This document shows, in pieces, positions 8,453-16,686 of a stretch of DNA of 64,000 nt (position 1 is its first letter; the number at the start of each line of letters is the position of its first letter). The notes under the pieces are model-generated. The model made no database searches, was not told the origin of the DNA, and was given only the letters and a program-made list of their open reading frames with translations. Source of the stretch: Pseudomonadota bacterium. GTDB lineage: Bacteria > Pseudomonadota > Gammaproteobacteria > Burkholderiales > Burkholderiaceae_B. The stretch is from NCBI GenBank assembly GCA_023389155.1, contig JAEWEV010000011.1:1-64000 (forward strand), written 5' to 3'. A program made the position numbers and the translations under genes.

Positions 8453-9040
8453 TTACAGCACGCCCTTGGTGGAAGGGATCACGCCTTCACTGCGTGGATC
8501 AGGCGTCAGCGCCATCCGCAGCGCCCTGCCGAAAGCCTTGAAAACGGTTTCCGCCTGGTGATGCGAGTTGGTGCCGCGCAGATTGTCGATGTGCAGCGTG
8601 ACCAGCGCGTGGTTGACGAAACCCTGGAAAAATTCACGGGTCAGATCCACGTCAAAGCGACCGACGTGCGAGCGGGTAAAGGGAATATGATATTCGAGGC
8701 CCGGACGGCCGGAAAAATCAATCACCACACGCGACAACGCTTCGTCCAGCGGTACGTAGGCGTGCCCGTAGCGGGTGATGCCTTTTTTGTCGCCCACGGC
8801 CTTGGCCACCGCCTGTCCGAGTGCAATGCCCACGTCCTCGACAGAGTGATGATCATCAATATGCACGTCGCCATCACATTTGACATCAAGATCAATCAGG
8901 CCATGGCGGGCGATCTGGTCAATCATATGATCCAGAAACGGCACTCCGGTATCAATGGACTGTTTGCCTGTGCCGTCCAGATTCAGGGAAACCGTAATGC
9001 GGGTTTCATTCGTATTTCGTGTAATGTCAGCGGTTCGCAT
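8453..9040 (-). CDS. hisB: Imidazoleglycerol-phosphate dehydratase HisB
   Basis: HisB dehydrates imidazole glycerol phosphate to imidazole acetol phosphate. At 195 residues it is the monofunctional dehydratase, without the phosphatase domain fused in enterobacteria. The manganese-binding signatures are present: GVPFLDHMIDQIARHG, HIDDHHSVEDVGIALG, and the C-terminal LRGTNSHHQAETVFKAFGRAL. hisD ends 9 bp upstream of its start, in the same operon. Confidence 0.98.
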   Translation of the reverse strand: MRTADITRNTNETRITVSLNLDGTGKQSIDTGVPFLDHMIDQIARHGLIDLDVKCDGDVHIDDHHSVEDVGIALGQAVAKAVGDKKGITRYGHAYVPLDEALSRVVIDFSGRPGLEYHIPFTRSHVGRFDVDLTREFFQGFVNHALVTLHIDNLRGTNSHHQAETVFKAFGRALRMALTPDPRSEGVIPSTKGVL

Positions 9041-9049
9041 AGCTTGTCG

Positions 9050-10360
9050 TCAGGTAGTGGTGTTCAGGCGGTAGCGCGCGCTTTGAGCATGCGCCGGAAG
9101 GCCTTCGCCATCCGCCAGTTCGGCGGCAATCGACCCTAGTGTAATCGCTCCTGCATCAGACACCTGGATAATACTGCTGCGTTTCTGAAAATCATAGACG
9201 CCCAGTGGCGAAGAAAAGCGGGCGGTGCGCGCGGTGGGCAACACATGGTTGGGCCCCGCGCAATAGTCGCCCAGTGCTTCAGAGGAATAACGTCCCAGGA
9301 AGATAGCGCCCGCATGGCGGATTTTACCGGCCAGCGCGGCGGCGTTCTCGGTGGAAATTTCCAGATGTTCCGGGGCGATGTCGTTGGCGATCGCCACGGC
9401 TTCGTCCAGATCCCGCACAAGGATCAGCGCTCCGCGATCACTCAGGCTTTTCCTGAGGATGGTTTCGCGCGGCATGGTCGGTAACAGCCGGATGATGGCT
9501 TCCTGCACACTTTCCAGAAAAGCGGCATCAGGACACAGCAAAATGGCCTGGGCCAGCTCATCGTGTTCGGCCTGTGAGAACAGATCCATGGCAATCCAGT
9601 CGGCTGGCGTGCTTCCGTCGCAGATAATCAGAATTTCGCTGGGGCCTGCAACCATATCAATACCCACGGTGCCAAAGACCCGGCGCTTGGCAGCGGCAAC
9701 GTAGGCATTACCCGGGCCAACAATTTTGTCGACCGCAGCAATGGTGTCTGTGCCATAGGCAAGTGCACCCACAGCCTGGGCGCCCCCGATTGCCACGACG
9801 CGGTCAACACCGGCAACGGCAGCGGCCGCCAGCACCAGCGGATTACGCACCCCGTCCGGGGTGGGCGTAACCATGATGACTTCGCCGACTCCGGCCACCT
9901 TGGCCGGAATCGCGTTCATGAGTACAGAAGAGGGATAGGCCGCCTTGCCGCCCGGCACGTAAAGACCGACCCGGTCCATGGGCGTGATTTTTTGGCCCAG
10001 GATGGTGCCATCCTCTTCCTGGTATTGCCAGGAGTCGGCGCGCTGTCGGTCATGATAGATGCGTACACGATGCGCGGCCTGCTCCAGCGCCTGGCGACGA
10101 GCCGGATCAAGTCCGTCCAGCGCGGCCTGACAGTCTGCAGAGGCAATTTCCAGTTCGGCCATATCGCTCACCGGCAAACGGTCGAATTTCGTCGTATATT
10201 CCAGAACGGCGGCATCACCGCGCTGTCTGACATCCTGCAAAATACCGGCTACTGCCTGCTCGATCTGCGCATCCTCACCGGCCTCAAAGGCCAGCAATTG
10301 GCGCAGCACACCTGCAAACCCGTTATCGCGGGAATCCAATCGGTTGATTACTGGTTTCAT
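9050..10360 (-). CDS. hisD: Histidinol dehydrogenase HisD
   Basis: HisD oxidises L-histidinol to L-histidine in two NAD-dependent steps using a zinc ion. The 436-residue protein has the expected order: N-terminal helical region, VGLYVPGGKAAYPSSVLMNAIPA (NAD/substrate binding), GGAQAVGALAYGT, and KIVGPGNAYVAAAKR. The signature DMVAGPSEILIICD is followed by DLFSQAEHDELAQAIL with Gln/His zinc ligands, and by APEHLEI carrying the catalytic Glu-His. It lies 9 bp from each neighbour, hisG upstream and hisB downstream. Confidence 0.98.
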   Translation of the reverse strand: MKPVINRLDSRDNGFAGVLRQLLAFEAGEDAQIEQAVAGILQDVRQRGDAAVLEYTTKFDRLPVSDMAELEIASADCQAALDGLDPARRQALEQAAHRVRIYHDRQRADSWQYQEEDGTILGQKITPMDRVGLYVPGGKAAYPSSVLMNAIPAKVAGVGEVIMVTPTPDGVRNPLVLAAAAVAGVDRVVAIGGAQAVGALAYGTDTIAAVDKIVGPGNAYVAAAKRRVFGTVGIDMVAGPSEILIICDGSTPADWIAMDLFSQAEHDELAQAILLCPDAAFLESVQEAIIRLLPTMPRETILRKSLSDRGALILVRDLDEAVAIANDIAPEHLEISTENAAALAGKIRHAGAIFLGRYSSEALGDYCAGPNHVLPTARTARFSSPLGVYDFQKRSSIIQVSDAGAITLGSIAAELADGEGLPAHAQSARYRLNTTT

Positions 10361-10369
10361 GGCTAAAGA

Positions 10370-11038
10370 TTATCCCTGTGGGGGAGTCGCACGTTCAAAG
10401 GCATCCAGAATGGGCTGCAGAACCGCTGCCCGCGTCTTGAGCGATGCCTGGTTGACAATCAGTCTGGAGGAAACCGGCATGACGTCTTCGACGGCTACCA
10501 GTCCGTTGGCACGCAGGGTACCGCCGGTAGAAACGACATCGACAATGGCGTCGGCCAGGCCCACCAGCGGAGCCAGCTCCATGGAGCCGTACAGTTTAAT
10601 GATATCAACATACACGCCCTTACGGGCGAAATGTTCACGCGCAACATTGACATATTTGGTGGCAACCCGCAGGCGGGCACCCTGGCGTACCGCTGCTTCG
10701 TAATCAAAGCCCTCGCGCACCGCCACTGCCAGACGACAGCGGGCGATGTTCAGGTCGATGGGCTGATACAAGCCACCCGGATGATCCCGGCTGTATTCGT
10801 ACAGGACATCCTTGCCGGCAATGCCAAAATCGGCTGCGCCATATTGCACATAGGTAGGCACGTCCGAGGCGCGCACAATCAGAATTCGCAGATCGTCGCG
10901 GCTGGTGGGCAGGATAAGCTTGCGTGACTGTTCGGGATGCTCGGTCACGACGATGCCTGCCTGCTCCAGCAGCGGGAGAGTTTCCTCGAAAATGCGCCCT
11001 TTGGACAGGGCCATGGTCAACTGGGTATTCTGTGTCAT
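10370..11038 (-). CDS. hisG: ATP phosphoribosyltransferase HisG, short form
   Basis: HisG makes the first committed step of histidine synthesis, joining ATP and PRPP. The 222-residue length marks the short form, which lacks the C-terminal regulatory domain and by family knowledge needs HisZ for activity and feedback inhibition. Motifs include MALSKGRIFEETLPLLEQAG, VRASDVPTYVQYGAADFGIAGKD and the PRPP loop DAIVDVVSTGGTLRANGL. It overlaps murA by four bases, tying histidine synthesis to a peptidoglycan gene in one transcript. No hisZ is present in this window. Confidence 0.97.
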   Translation of the reverse strand: MTQNTQLTMALSKGRIFEETLPLLEQAGIVVTEHPEQSRKLILPTSRDDLRILIVRASDVPTYVQYGAADFGIAGKDVLYEYSRDHPGGLYQPIDLNIARCRLAVAVREGFDYEAAVRQGARLRVATKYVNVAREHFARKGVYVDIIKLYGSMELAPLVGLADAIVDVVSTGGTLRANGLVAVEDVMPVSSRLIVNQASLKTRAAVLQPILDAFERATPPQG

Positions 11039-12300
11039 AGCGATCCGCTTCGCTGGCGTCGGATGTCGGCACCCACCGCCTGCAGTTTATCTTCCATTTT
11101 TTCGTAGCCGCGATCCAGATGATAGATACGGTCTATGGTGGTTTCACCCGTGGCGGCCAGACCGGCGATGACCAGGCTTGCCGAGGCCCGCAAGTCGGTT
11201 GCCATCACTTTGGCGCCCATCAGCTGCGACACGCCATTGATGACGGCGGTATGGCCATCCAGTTCAATGTCGGCACCCATGCGGATGAGTTCGGGAACGT
11301 GCATGTAGCGGTTTTCGAAAATATTTTCCACGACAAACGCTGTGCCCTCTGCCACCGTATTGAGCGCCAGCAGTTGCGCCTGCATGTCTGTGGGAAAGCC
11401 GGGATACTCGCGCGTACGGAAGCCGACAGCCTTTGGCCGGGCGTTCATGACAGCGTGAATCCAGTCAGGACCGGTTTCAATCGACAGACCCGCATCAATC
11501 AGCTTGTCCAGCGTGGCGCCCATGGTGTCGGGAGCCGCATTGCGCAACATGATGTCCCCACCGGTTGCGCCGACTGCACACAGGAAAGATCCCGCCTCGA
11601 TACGATCAGGTACCACAGTGTAATCGGTGCCGTGCAGGCTGGTTACCCCGTCAATCACGATCCTGTCTGTACCGTGGCCGGAAATGCGGGCGCCCATGGA
11701 GATCAGCATTTCGGCCAGATCTACTACCTCGGGCTCGCGCGCGGCGTTTTCCAGCACGGTCTGGCCTTCTGCCAGGGCAGCGGCCATCAGAAACTGTTCG
11801 GTGCCGCCTACCGTGACCATATCTGTCACGATGGGCGCGCCCTTCAGGCGTGGCGCGCTGGCGACAACAAAACCATGCTCCACGGCAATATCGGCGCTCA
11901 GGGCTGTGAGGCCCTTGATATGCTGGTCAACGGGACGCTGCCCGATGGAGCAGCCACCCGGCAGGCTGACCTTCGCCTGGCCAAACCGCGCCAGCAGGGG
12001 GCCAAGCACCAGAATGGACGCGCGCATGGTCTTGACCAGCTCGTAAGAAGCCTCCAGGCTTGTGATCTGATCGGCCTGCAAATGTACAACGCCGCCATCT
12101 TCCTGGGATATTTTCACCCCCAAGTCAGCCAACAGGCGCAAGGTGGTGCTGATGTCGTTCAGCGCTGGCACATTGCGCAGCGTGACCGGCTCATCGGTAA
12201 GCAGCGCAGCACACAGAATGGGCAACGCGGCGTTCTTGGCGCCCGAGATGCTGATTTCGCCGTTCAGGCGGCGGCCGCCCGTGATGATGAGTTTATCCAT
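11035..12300 (-). CDS. murA: UDP-GlcNAc 1-carboxyvinyltransferase MurA
   Basis: MurA transfers enolpyruvate from PEP to UDP-GlcNAc, the first committed step of peptidoglycan synthesis in the cytoplasm. The 421-residue protein begins MDKLIITGGRRLNGEISISGAKNAALP, with the conserved Lys22-Asn23. It carries catalytic Cys117 in SLPGGCSIGQRP, so it should be of the fosfomycin-sensitive type. The gene overlaps the IbaG/BolA gene upstream by 8 bp and hisG downstream by 4 bp. It uses UDP-GlcNAc made by GlmS and GlmU, also encoded in this window. Confidence 0.98.
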   Translation of the reverse strand: MDKLIITGGRRLNGEISISGAKNAALPILCAALLTDEPVTLRNVPALNDISTTLRLLADLGVKISQEDGGVVHLQADQITSLEASYELVKTMRASILVLGPLLARFGQAKVSLPGGCSIGQRPVDQHIKGLTALSADIAVEHGFVVASAPRLKGAPIVTDMVTVGGTEQFLMAAALAEGQTVLENAAREPEVVDLAEMLISMGARISGHGTDRIVIDGVTSLHGTDYTVVPDRIEAGSFLCAVGATGGDIMLRNAAPDTMGATLDKLIDAGLSIETGPDWIHAVMNARPKAVGFRTREYPGFPTDMQAQLLALNTVAEGTAFVVENIFENRYMHVPELIRMGADIELDGHTAVINGVSQLMGAKVMATDLRASASLVIAGLAATGETTIDRIYHLDRGYEKMEDKLQAVGADIRRQRSGSL

Positions 12301-12535
12301 TCTTGCGGTACTCGTCCGGTGTCAGGGTTTTCATTGAAAGCGCGTGTATTTCCTCTTTCATTCTGTCGCCCAGCGCAGCATACACTACCTGATGCCTTGC
12401 AATAAGGCGTTTCCCTTCAAAAGCGTCGCTGACAATCAGCGCCTCGAAATGCGAGCCATCGCCACGCACTTCAATATGCTCACAGGGCAGGTGCGATGCA
12501 ATGTATTCACGAATCTGTTCGGGGGTAGGTAACAT
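12293..12535 (-). CDS. ibaG: IbaG/YrbA-type BolA family protein
   Basis: This 80-residue BolA-like protein resembles IbaG (YrbA), which in enterobacteria sits upstream of murA in the mla locus and binds a [2Fe-2S] cluster with Grx4. It has the helix-turn-helix-like BolA fold markers HIEVRGDGSHFEALIVSDAFEGKRLIARHQVVYAALGDRM, with the invariant His of the RHQ(M/V)VY block. Position between the exporter permease (2-bp gap) and murA (8-bp overlap) matches the conserved gene order and supports the IbaG assignment over BolA proper. Confidence 0.9.
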   Translation of the reverse strand: MLPTPEQIREYIASHLPCEHIEVRGDGSHFEALIVSDAFEGKRLIARHQVVYAALGDRMKEEIHALSMKTLTPDEYRKNG

Positions 12536-12537
12536 AG

Positions 12538-13323
12538 TTAGGTCCGGAGTTTATAGCCTCGCGCAAGCAGGTACAGCGCATACGCAGAGAGCAGCACGAA
12601 AAACGCCCCGACCACGGCAAGGCTTTGCCATGGCGAGACATCCGATACTTCGAAGAATCCATAGCGGAACCCGTCAATCATATAGAAAACCGGGTTCCAG
12701 TGCGATACGGACTGCCAGAACGGTGGCAGAGAGTGGATGGAATAAAACACACCTGACAGAAATGTGGCAGGCATGATCAGAAAATTCTGAAAGGCAGCCA
12801 GCTGGTCGAATTTCTCTGACCACAAGCCCGCGATAATGCCAAGGACAGCCAAGATGCAACAGGACAGGACGGCAAATGTCAGCACCCAAAGGAAGCTGGC
12901 CGGCCACATTGAGACAAAGAATGAAGCGACGATCCAGATGCCTAGCCCCACGCACAGACCACGCAACACGGCGGCAATCACGTAGGCCGAAAAAATTTCG
13001 TAGTGCGACAGCGGTGGCAGCAGGACAAACACCAAATTGCCGGTAATGCGACTCTGGATCAGCGACGATGACGGATTGGCGAAGGCATTCTGCAGCATGC
13101 TCATCATCATCAGCCCGGGGATCAGGAACGCGGTATACGGCACGGAATCATACATCCGCACCCGATCCTCCAGGACATGGGCAAACACCAGCAGGTACAG
13201 CATGGCAGTAAGCACCGGCGCGGCGACCGTCTGGAACCCCACTTTCCAGAAACGCAGCAGTTCCTTGTACAGCAATGTGGGAAAGCCGGACCCGAACCTG
13301 ATATCCTTTTGCAGGGCATTCAT
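12538..13323 (-). CDS. ABC-2 type transporter permease (YadH-like)
   Basis: The 261-residue protein is an ABC-2 family inner-membrane permease. Six hydrophobic segments are visible, for example TVAAPVLTAMLYLLVFAHVL, AFLIPGLMMMSMLQNAFANPSSSLI, VLTFAVLSCCILAVLGIIAGL and SLAVVGAFFVLLSAYALYLLA. The family motif PATFLSGVFYSIHSLPPFWQSVSHWNPVFYMIDGFRYG is clear. Its ATG overlaps the ATPase stop (TAATG). With the ATPase it forms an exporter of the YadGH type, whose substrate is unknown. Its place between mla and murA suggests an envelope role, by inference only. Confidence 0.93.
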   Translation of the reverse strand: MNALQKDIRFGSGFPTLLYKELLRFWKVGFQTVAAPVLTAMLYLLVFAHVLEDRVRMYDSVPYTAFLIPGLMMMSMLQNAFANPSSSLIQSRITGNLVFVLLPPLSHYEIFSAYVIAAVLRGLCVGLGIWIVASFFVSMWPASFLWVLTFAVLSCCILAVLGIIAGLWSEKFDQLAAFQNFLIMPATFLSGVFYSIHSLPPFWQSVSHWNPVFYMIDGFRYGFFEVSDVSPWQSLAVVGAFFVLLSAYALYLLARGYKLRT

Positions 13324-14120
13324 TATGCGGCAGCCTCCTGCAGGCCATTGTGCATGATATGCACGAAGGCTTCTTCAAGATCCTGGCCACCCACCCGGGC
13401 CATCAGCGCCTGCGTGGTATCCAGGGCAATGACCTGGCCGCGCTTGAGCAGTGCAATGCGGTTGCAGAGCGCTTCGGCCTCTTCCAGGTAATGGGTGGTG
13501 AGCATGATCGTATGCCCGTTTTTATTGAGGCGGACAATGAAATCCCATAGGCTGCGGCGAAGATCAACATCGACGCCCGCAGTGGGTTCATCAAGAATGA
13601 TGACCGGTGGACGATGCACCAGCGCCTGGGCAACTAGCACGCGGCGCTTCATGCCACCCGAGAGGGCCCGCATATTGGCATCGGCCTTGTCGGACAGCCC
13701 CAGGTTATGCAGGATTTCGTCAATCCAGTCGTCGTTACGGTGAATGCCGAAGTAACCCGATTGCAGTCGCAGGGTCTCGCGAACAGTAAAAAACGGGTCA
13801 TAGACCAGTTCCTGAGGCACCACGCCCAGCGAACGGCGGGCTTCCTTATACTGGGTGGAAACGTCAAAGCCGCAAATGCGTGCCGTGCCATGACTGGGGC
13901 GGGAGAGCCCGGCCAGCAGCGAGATCAGGGTGGTTTTGCCGGCTCCGTTAGGACCGAGCAGGCCGAAAAACTCGCCCTCTTCTACCGTGAAACTGACGTC
14001 GTTTAGCGCGCGGAACGGTTCACGCGCGGCACTGTTGCGAGACGACAGCAAACGCCGCCAGCCACTGGCTCGCGTACTGTCATAGACCTTGGAGAGATGT
14101 TCAATTTGGACGGCAGGCAT
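13323..14120 (-). CDS. ABC transporter ATP-binding protein (YadG-like)
   Basis: This 265-residue ATPase partners the ABC-2 permease. It has Walker A (GLLGPNGAGKTTLI), a Q-loop (LGVVPQELVYDP), the signature LSGGMKRRVLVAQAL, Walker B with catalytic Glu (VIILDEPTAGVD) and the H-loop (MLTTHYLEEAE). The only plausible start, ATG 14120, lies 10 nt after a strong terminator stem for mlaC, and the T tract and AT-rich sequence before it leave no Shine-Dalgarno. Expression must therefore come from read-through, a leaderless message or an unusual initiation. It stands where mlaB is often found in related loci. Confidence 0.93.
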   Translation of the reverse strand: MPAVQIEHLSKVYDSTRASGWRRLLSSRNSAAREPFRALNDVSFTVEEGEFFGLLGPNGAGKTTLISLLAGLSRPSHGTARICGFDVSTQYKEARRSLGVVPQELVYDPFFTVRETLRLQSGYFGIHRNDDWIDEILHNLGLSDKADANMRALSGGMKRRVLVAQALVHRPPVIILDEPTAGVDVDLRRSLWDFIVRLNKNGHTIMLTTHYLEEAEALCNRIALLKRGQVIALDTTQALMARVGGQDLEEAFVHIMHNGLQEAAA

Positions 14121-14162
14121 GAATATAAAAAAATGCTTGCTTCACCAATGAAGCAAGCATTT
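14121..14162 (-). terminator. Strong intrinsic terminator after mlaC, abutting the next start codon
   Basis: On the minus strand, a 14-bp perfect stem (arms 14162-14149 and 14144-14131) with a 4-nt loop runs straight into seven Ts. It lies 26 nt after the mlaC stop and only about 10 nt before the ATG of the exporter ATPase, which leaves no room for a ribosome-binding site. Confidence 0.92.
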
Positions 14163-14187
14163 GATTATAGCCCAAACGCCTATGGAA

Positions 14188-14796
14188 TCAGCGATTGAGT
14201 GCCTTGATCAGGCCATCAATACCACCTTGGGATATTTGACCGGCAAACTGGTTGCGATAGTTCTGGATCAGCCATATATTTTCTACATTCAGGTCATAGA
14301 TTTTCCAGCCGTTACCGGATTTTTCCAGACGATAGTCTACCGACACAGGGCCCTGACCGGCAGTGATGGTTGAACGCACGACGACATCGTTGGCGTTGGC
14401 ATCCCCACGGAAGGGCTGCATGGTAATCGTTGTGCTGGGTGTGACGTTGCGAAAAGCGCCGCTATATGTACGCAGCAATGTCTGTTTAAAGCCATTTACC
14501 AGGGCAGAACGCTGCTCCGGTGTGGCCTGGCGCCACGGCTGCCCCACTGCCAGACGTGTGGTTTTTTCCATATTGATATGCGGCATCAGATATTGCGTAA
14601 CGATGCCATTGATGGCATTCACATCACCGCTTTTGGCCGCATTGTTCTGATTGACAGCCTGCAGCGTGTTATTGGCAATCTGTTCGACAAACTGGTTAGG
14701 ATCCTGGGCGGCCACTGCAGCGTGCATGGCTCCTGCCGAGAGGAATCCGGCAATCATGGCCACCTGCGTGGACTTAAGAATACCTGCGAATTTCAT
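14188..14796 (-). CDS. mlaC: Phospholipid-binding periplasmic protein MlaC
   Basis: MlaC shuttles phospholipid across the periplasm between the MlaA-porin complex and MlaFED. From ATG 14796 the product has 202 residues. It has a signal peptide (MKFAGILKSTQVAMIAGFLSAGAMHAAVAA) and the MlaC/Ttg2D core: DPNQFVEQIANNTLQAV, VTQYLMPHINMEKTTRLAVGQPWRQATPEQRSALVNGFKQTLLRTYSGAF, and SVDYRLEKSGNGWKIYDLNVENIWLIQNYRNQF. The start is set by a strong AAGGAGAT site nine bases upstream, and a longer frame lacks these. It is 188 bp from mlaA and is followed by a terminator. Confidence 0.96.
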   Translation of the reverse strand: MKFAGILKSTQVAMIAGFLSAGAMHAAVAAQDPNQFVEQIANNTLQAVNQNNAAKSGDVNAINGIVTQYLMPHINMEKTTRLAVGQPWRQATPEQRSALVNGFKQTLLRTYSGAFRNVTPSTTITMQPFRGDANANDVVVRSTITAGQGPVSVDYRLEKSGNGWKIYDLNVENIWLIQNYRNQFAGQISQGGIDGLIKALNR

Positions 14797-14924
14797 ACGT
14801 GATCTCCTTCTTTCTGAACTGTGACTGGGCAGCGCACAACATACCATTACCTGCCGAATAAACTTATTGTATTTCCGAGGATACACGGGAAATGTCAGCA
14901 AGAGTAAAAGAACATGCCCGATGA

Positions 14925-14968
14925 AACAGCCTGAAAGGAGTGGGACGCAAATCCCGTTTCAGGCTGTT
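14925..14968 (-). other. Hairpin between mlaA and mlaC
   Basis: AACAGCCTGAAA (14925-14936) and TTTCAGGCTGTT (14957-14968) form a 12-bp perfect stem. The 20-nt loop holds a smaller GGG/CCC pairing. It lies in the 187-bp gap between mlaA and mlaC, 16 nt after the mlaA stop. There is no immediate T tract, so partial termination, processing or differential mRNA stability are all possible. Confidence 0.6.
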
Positions 14969-14983
14969 GTAACCAGCATGAAA

Positions 14984-15982
14984 TCAGTTATTTTCCGGGT
15001 CTGAATACACTGGCAGAGACGGATCGGTGTTGCCATTGCCGGCTGCGTGCGCAGGCGCCTGTTTGACAGGCGCTGGCGTGGCAGGCTGCGCAGACGGTTT
15101 CGCCGACTGTCCAGAGGCGCCACCGGCTGGGGTCGCTTCCGGGTCATCGTATGACGGCAGGTTCGGATCGCCTGCAGGTGCTGCGGAGCCCGTACCATCT
15201 GCTTCAGGATCGTCGTAGGAAGGCAGATTGCTGCCTGTGGCTGACTTGCCCTGTCCATCTTGCGCGTCCAGTATCACCGGGCCGAGTTTCTGGTTCAGGA
15301 GCGCCTGACGTCGTTGCAGGTAAGCGTCGCGCAGGAAGCTGTAGCGATCCAGCGCGACATCGTTCATCAGATCGCTGGCATTAAGCAGATTGGCGCGAGA
15401 GTTCACGATACTGACGCCCCAGACCGAATTGCGAACAGGAACATCGTCGATTGCGCCAGGCGAGGCGTACACGGCCGCGCCCCCAAAGCCGTCACCCACC
15501 GTACCCGCCGTATCACGGAAGGTAGAGGGGCCCAGTAAAGGCAGAACAAAATAGGGACCCTGACCAATTCCCCAGACGCCCAGTGTGGTACCAAAGTCAT
15601 TCTGGATACGTGGTGCACCCTTCATGGAAGCCACGTCGATACACCCGCCTATACCCATGGTAGAGTTAAACAGCACCCGGCCAAACGTATTGATAGAGTC
15701 CAGCGCACGGCCCTGCAGAAAACTGTTGACCCCGGACCAGATATCACCAAAGTTATTGAAAATATTTGTCACGCATGTGCGAACAGGACTGGGCACGACT
15801 GCTTTATAGCCCTTTGCGACGGGTGTGAGTACATTCCGGTCAACTGCATCATTGAACTGGAACATGCTGCGGTTATAGCTTTCCAGCGGATCTTCCGGGC
15901 TTGGATTTTTGACCGACGCACAACCGGCAAGCAACGCCAGTGCGGACCCCAGACCAACCAGGCGTATTTGTGTTTGTTTCAT
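14984..15982 (-). CDS. mlaA: Outer-membrane lipoprotein MlaA (VacJ) with a repeat-bearing tail
   Basis: MlaA extracts mislocalised phospholipid from the outer leaflet of the outer membrane. The 332-residue protein has a lipoprotein signal with lipobox LLAGCAS (Cys21). The VacJ core is DPLESYNRSMFQFNDAVDRNVL, PVAKGYKAVVPSPVRTCVTNIFNNFGD, RVLFNSTMGIGGCIDVA and GVWGIGQGPYFVLPLLGPSTFRDTAG. Residues after about 235 are a Pro/Ala/Gly-rich tail with three copies of LPxYxDPE (near 252, 274 and 322), which make it longer than the E. coli protein (251). In related loci mlaA is likewise within the mla operon. Confidence 0.95.
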   Translation of the reverse strand: MKQTQIRLVGLGSALALLAGCASVKNPSPEDPLESYNRSMFQFNDAVDRNVLTPVAKGYKAVVPSPVRTCVTNIFNNFGDIWSGVNSFLQGRALDSINTFGRVLFNSTMGIGGCIDVASMKGAPRIQNDFGTTLGVWGIGQGPYFVLPLLGPSTFRDTAGTVGDGFGGAAVYASPGAIDDVPVRNSVWGVSIVNSRANLLNASDLMNDVALDRYSFLRDAYLQRRQALLNQKLGPVILDAQDGQGKSATGSNLPSYDDPEADGTGSAAPAGDPNLPSYDDPEATPAGGASGQSAKPSAQPATPAPVKQAPAHAAGNGNTDPSLPVYSDPENN

Positions 15983-16097
15983 TCAGGACTCGATGTTTGA
16001 TATCGGCAGGATCATACTTGACCGGCTCGCCCCATGACGCACTGCGCCGTGCTGCCCTGCCCTTGCATTAGCGTAAATAATACCAGTAATTCAGATG

Positions 16098-16646
16098 TTA
16101 TTGCACGGGTGCAGGCGCCGAAGCTGGCGGTGTCAGGTCCGGTGCGGCATTATCCTGCTGTCCCGCAGCACCGCCGGCGGGTGTGCCCGATCCTTCAGAT
16201 TCTGCTTTGGAGAACAGGAATTTGCTGATGAGCTCTTCAAGTACCACGGCGCTTTGCGTGTAGGTAATCTGACCGTTATCCGCCAGATTTTTCTCATCTG
16301 CGCCTGGTGTCAGGCCCACATATTGCTCACCGAGCAGACCGGAAGTCATGATCGAAGCGGAACTGTCTTCAGGAAACTGGTACCCGCCCTCGATATCCAT
16401 CCCAACCACTGCCTTGAACTCTTTGTTGTCAAAGGAGATGTTGCTGACGCGACCAACGACCACACCATTGCTCTTGACCGGTGAACGCACTTTGAGGGCA
16501 CCAATGTTTTCGAAACGGGCCGTGACGTGGTAAGTTTGCCCGATAGAGAAGGTTTTGAGGTTGCCGGCCTGCAGCATCAAGAATACCGCTGCCAGGATAC
16601 CCAGCAGCACGAACAACCCAACCAGAAAATCTGTTTTCTTACTCAT
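16098..16646 (-). CDS. mlaD: Mla transporter substrate-binding subunit MlaD
   Basis: MlaD is the membrane-anchored MCE protein whose hexamer carries phospholipid between MlaC and MlaFE. The 182-residue protein has one N-terminal helix (FLVGLFVLLGILAAVFLMLQAG) and an MCE domain (residues about 38-118) with YHVTARFENIGALKVRSPVKSNGVVVGRVSNISFD. SIMTSGLLGEQYVGLTPG and the conserved C-terminal helix VLEELISKFLFS follow. The end is a Pro/Ala-rich tail. It lies 40 bp downstream of mlaE and 115 bp upstream of mlaA. Confidence 0.96.
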   Translation of the reverse strand: MSKKTDFLVGLFVLLGILAAVFLMLQAGNLKTFSIGQTYHVTARFENIGALKVRSPVKSNGVVVGRVSNISFDNKEFKAVVGMDIEGGYQFPEDSSASIMTSGLLGEQYVGLTPGADEKNLADNGQITYTQSAVVLEELISKFLFSKAESEGSGTPAGGAAGQQDNAAPDLTPPASAPAPVQ

Positions 16647-16686
16647 TTGAATTTAACCTTTAGCGTGTGCACATCACCGACGGTGA

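Noticed and set aside
11119..12405. A 428-codon plus-strand frame opposite murA
   Set aside because: It is antisense to murA, which has the catalytic Cys117 motif and full length. The frame has no recognisable features.
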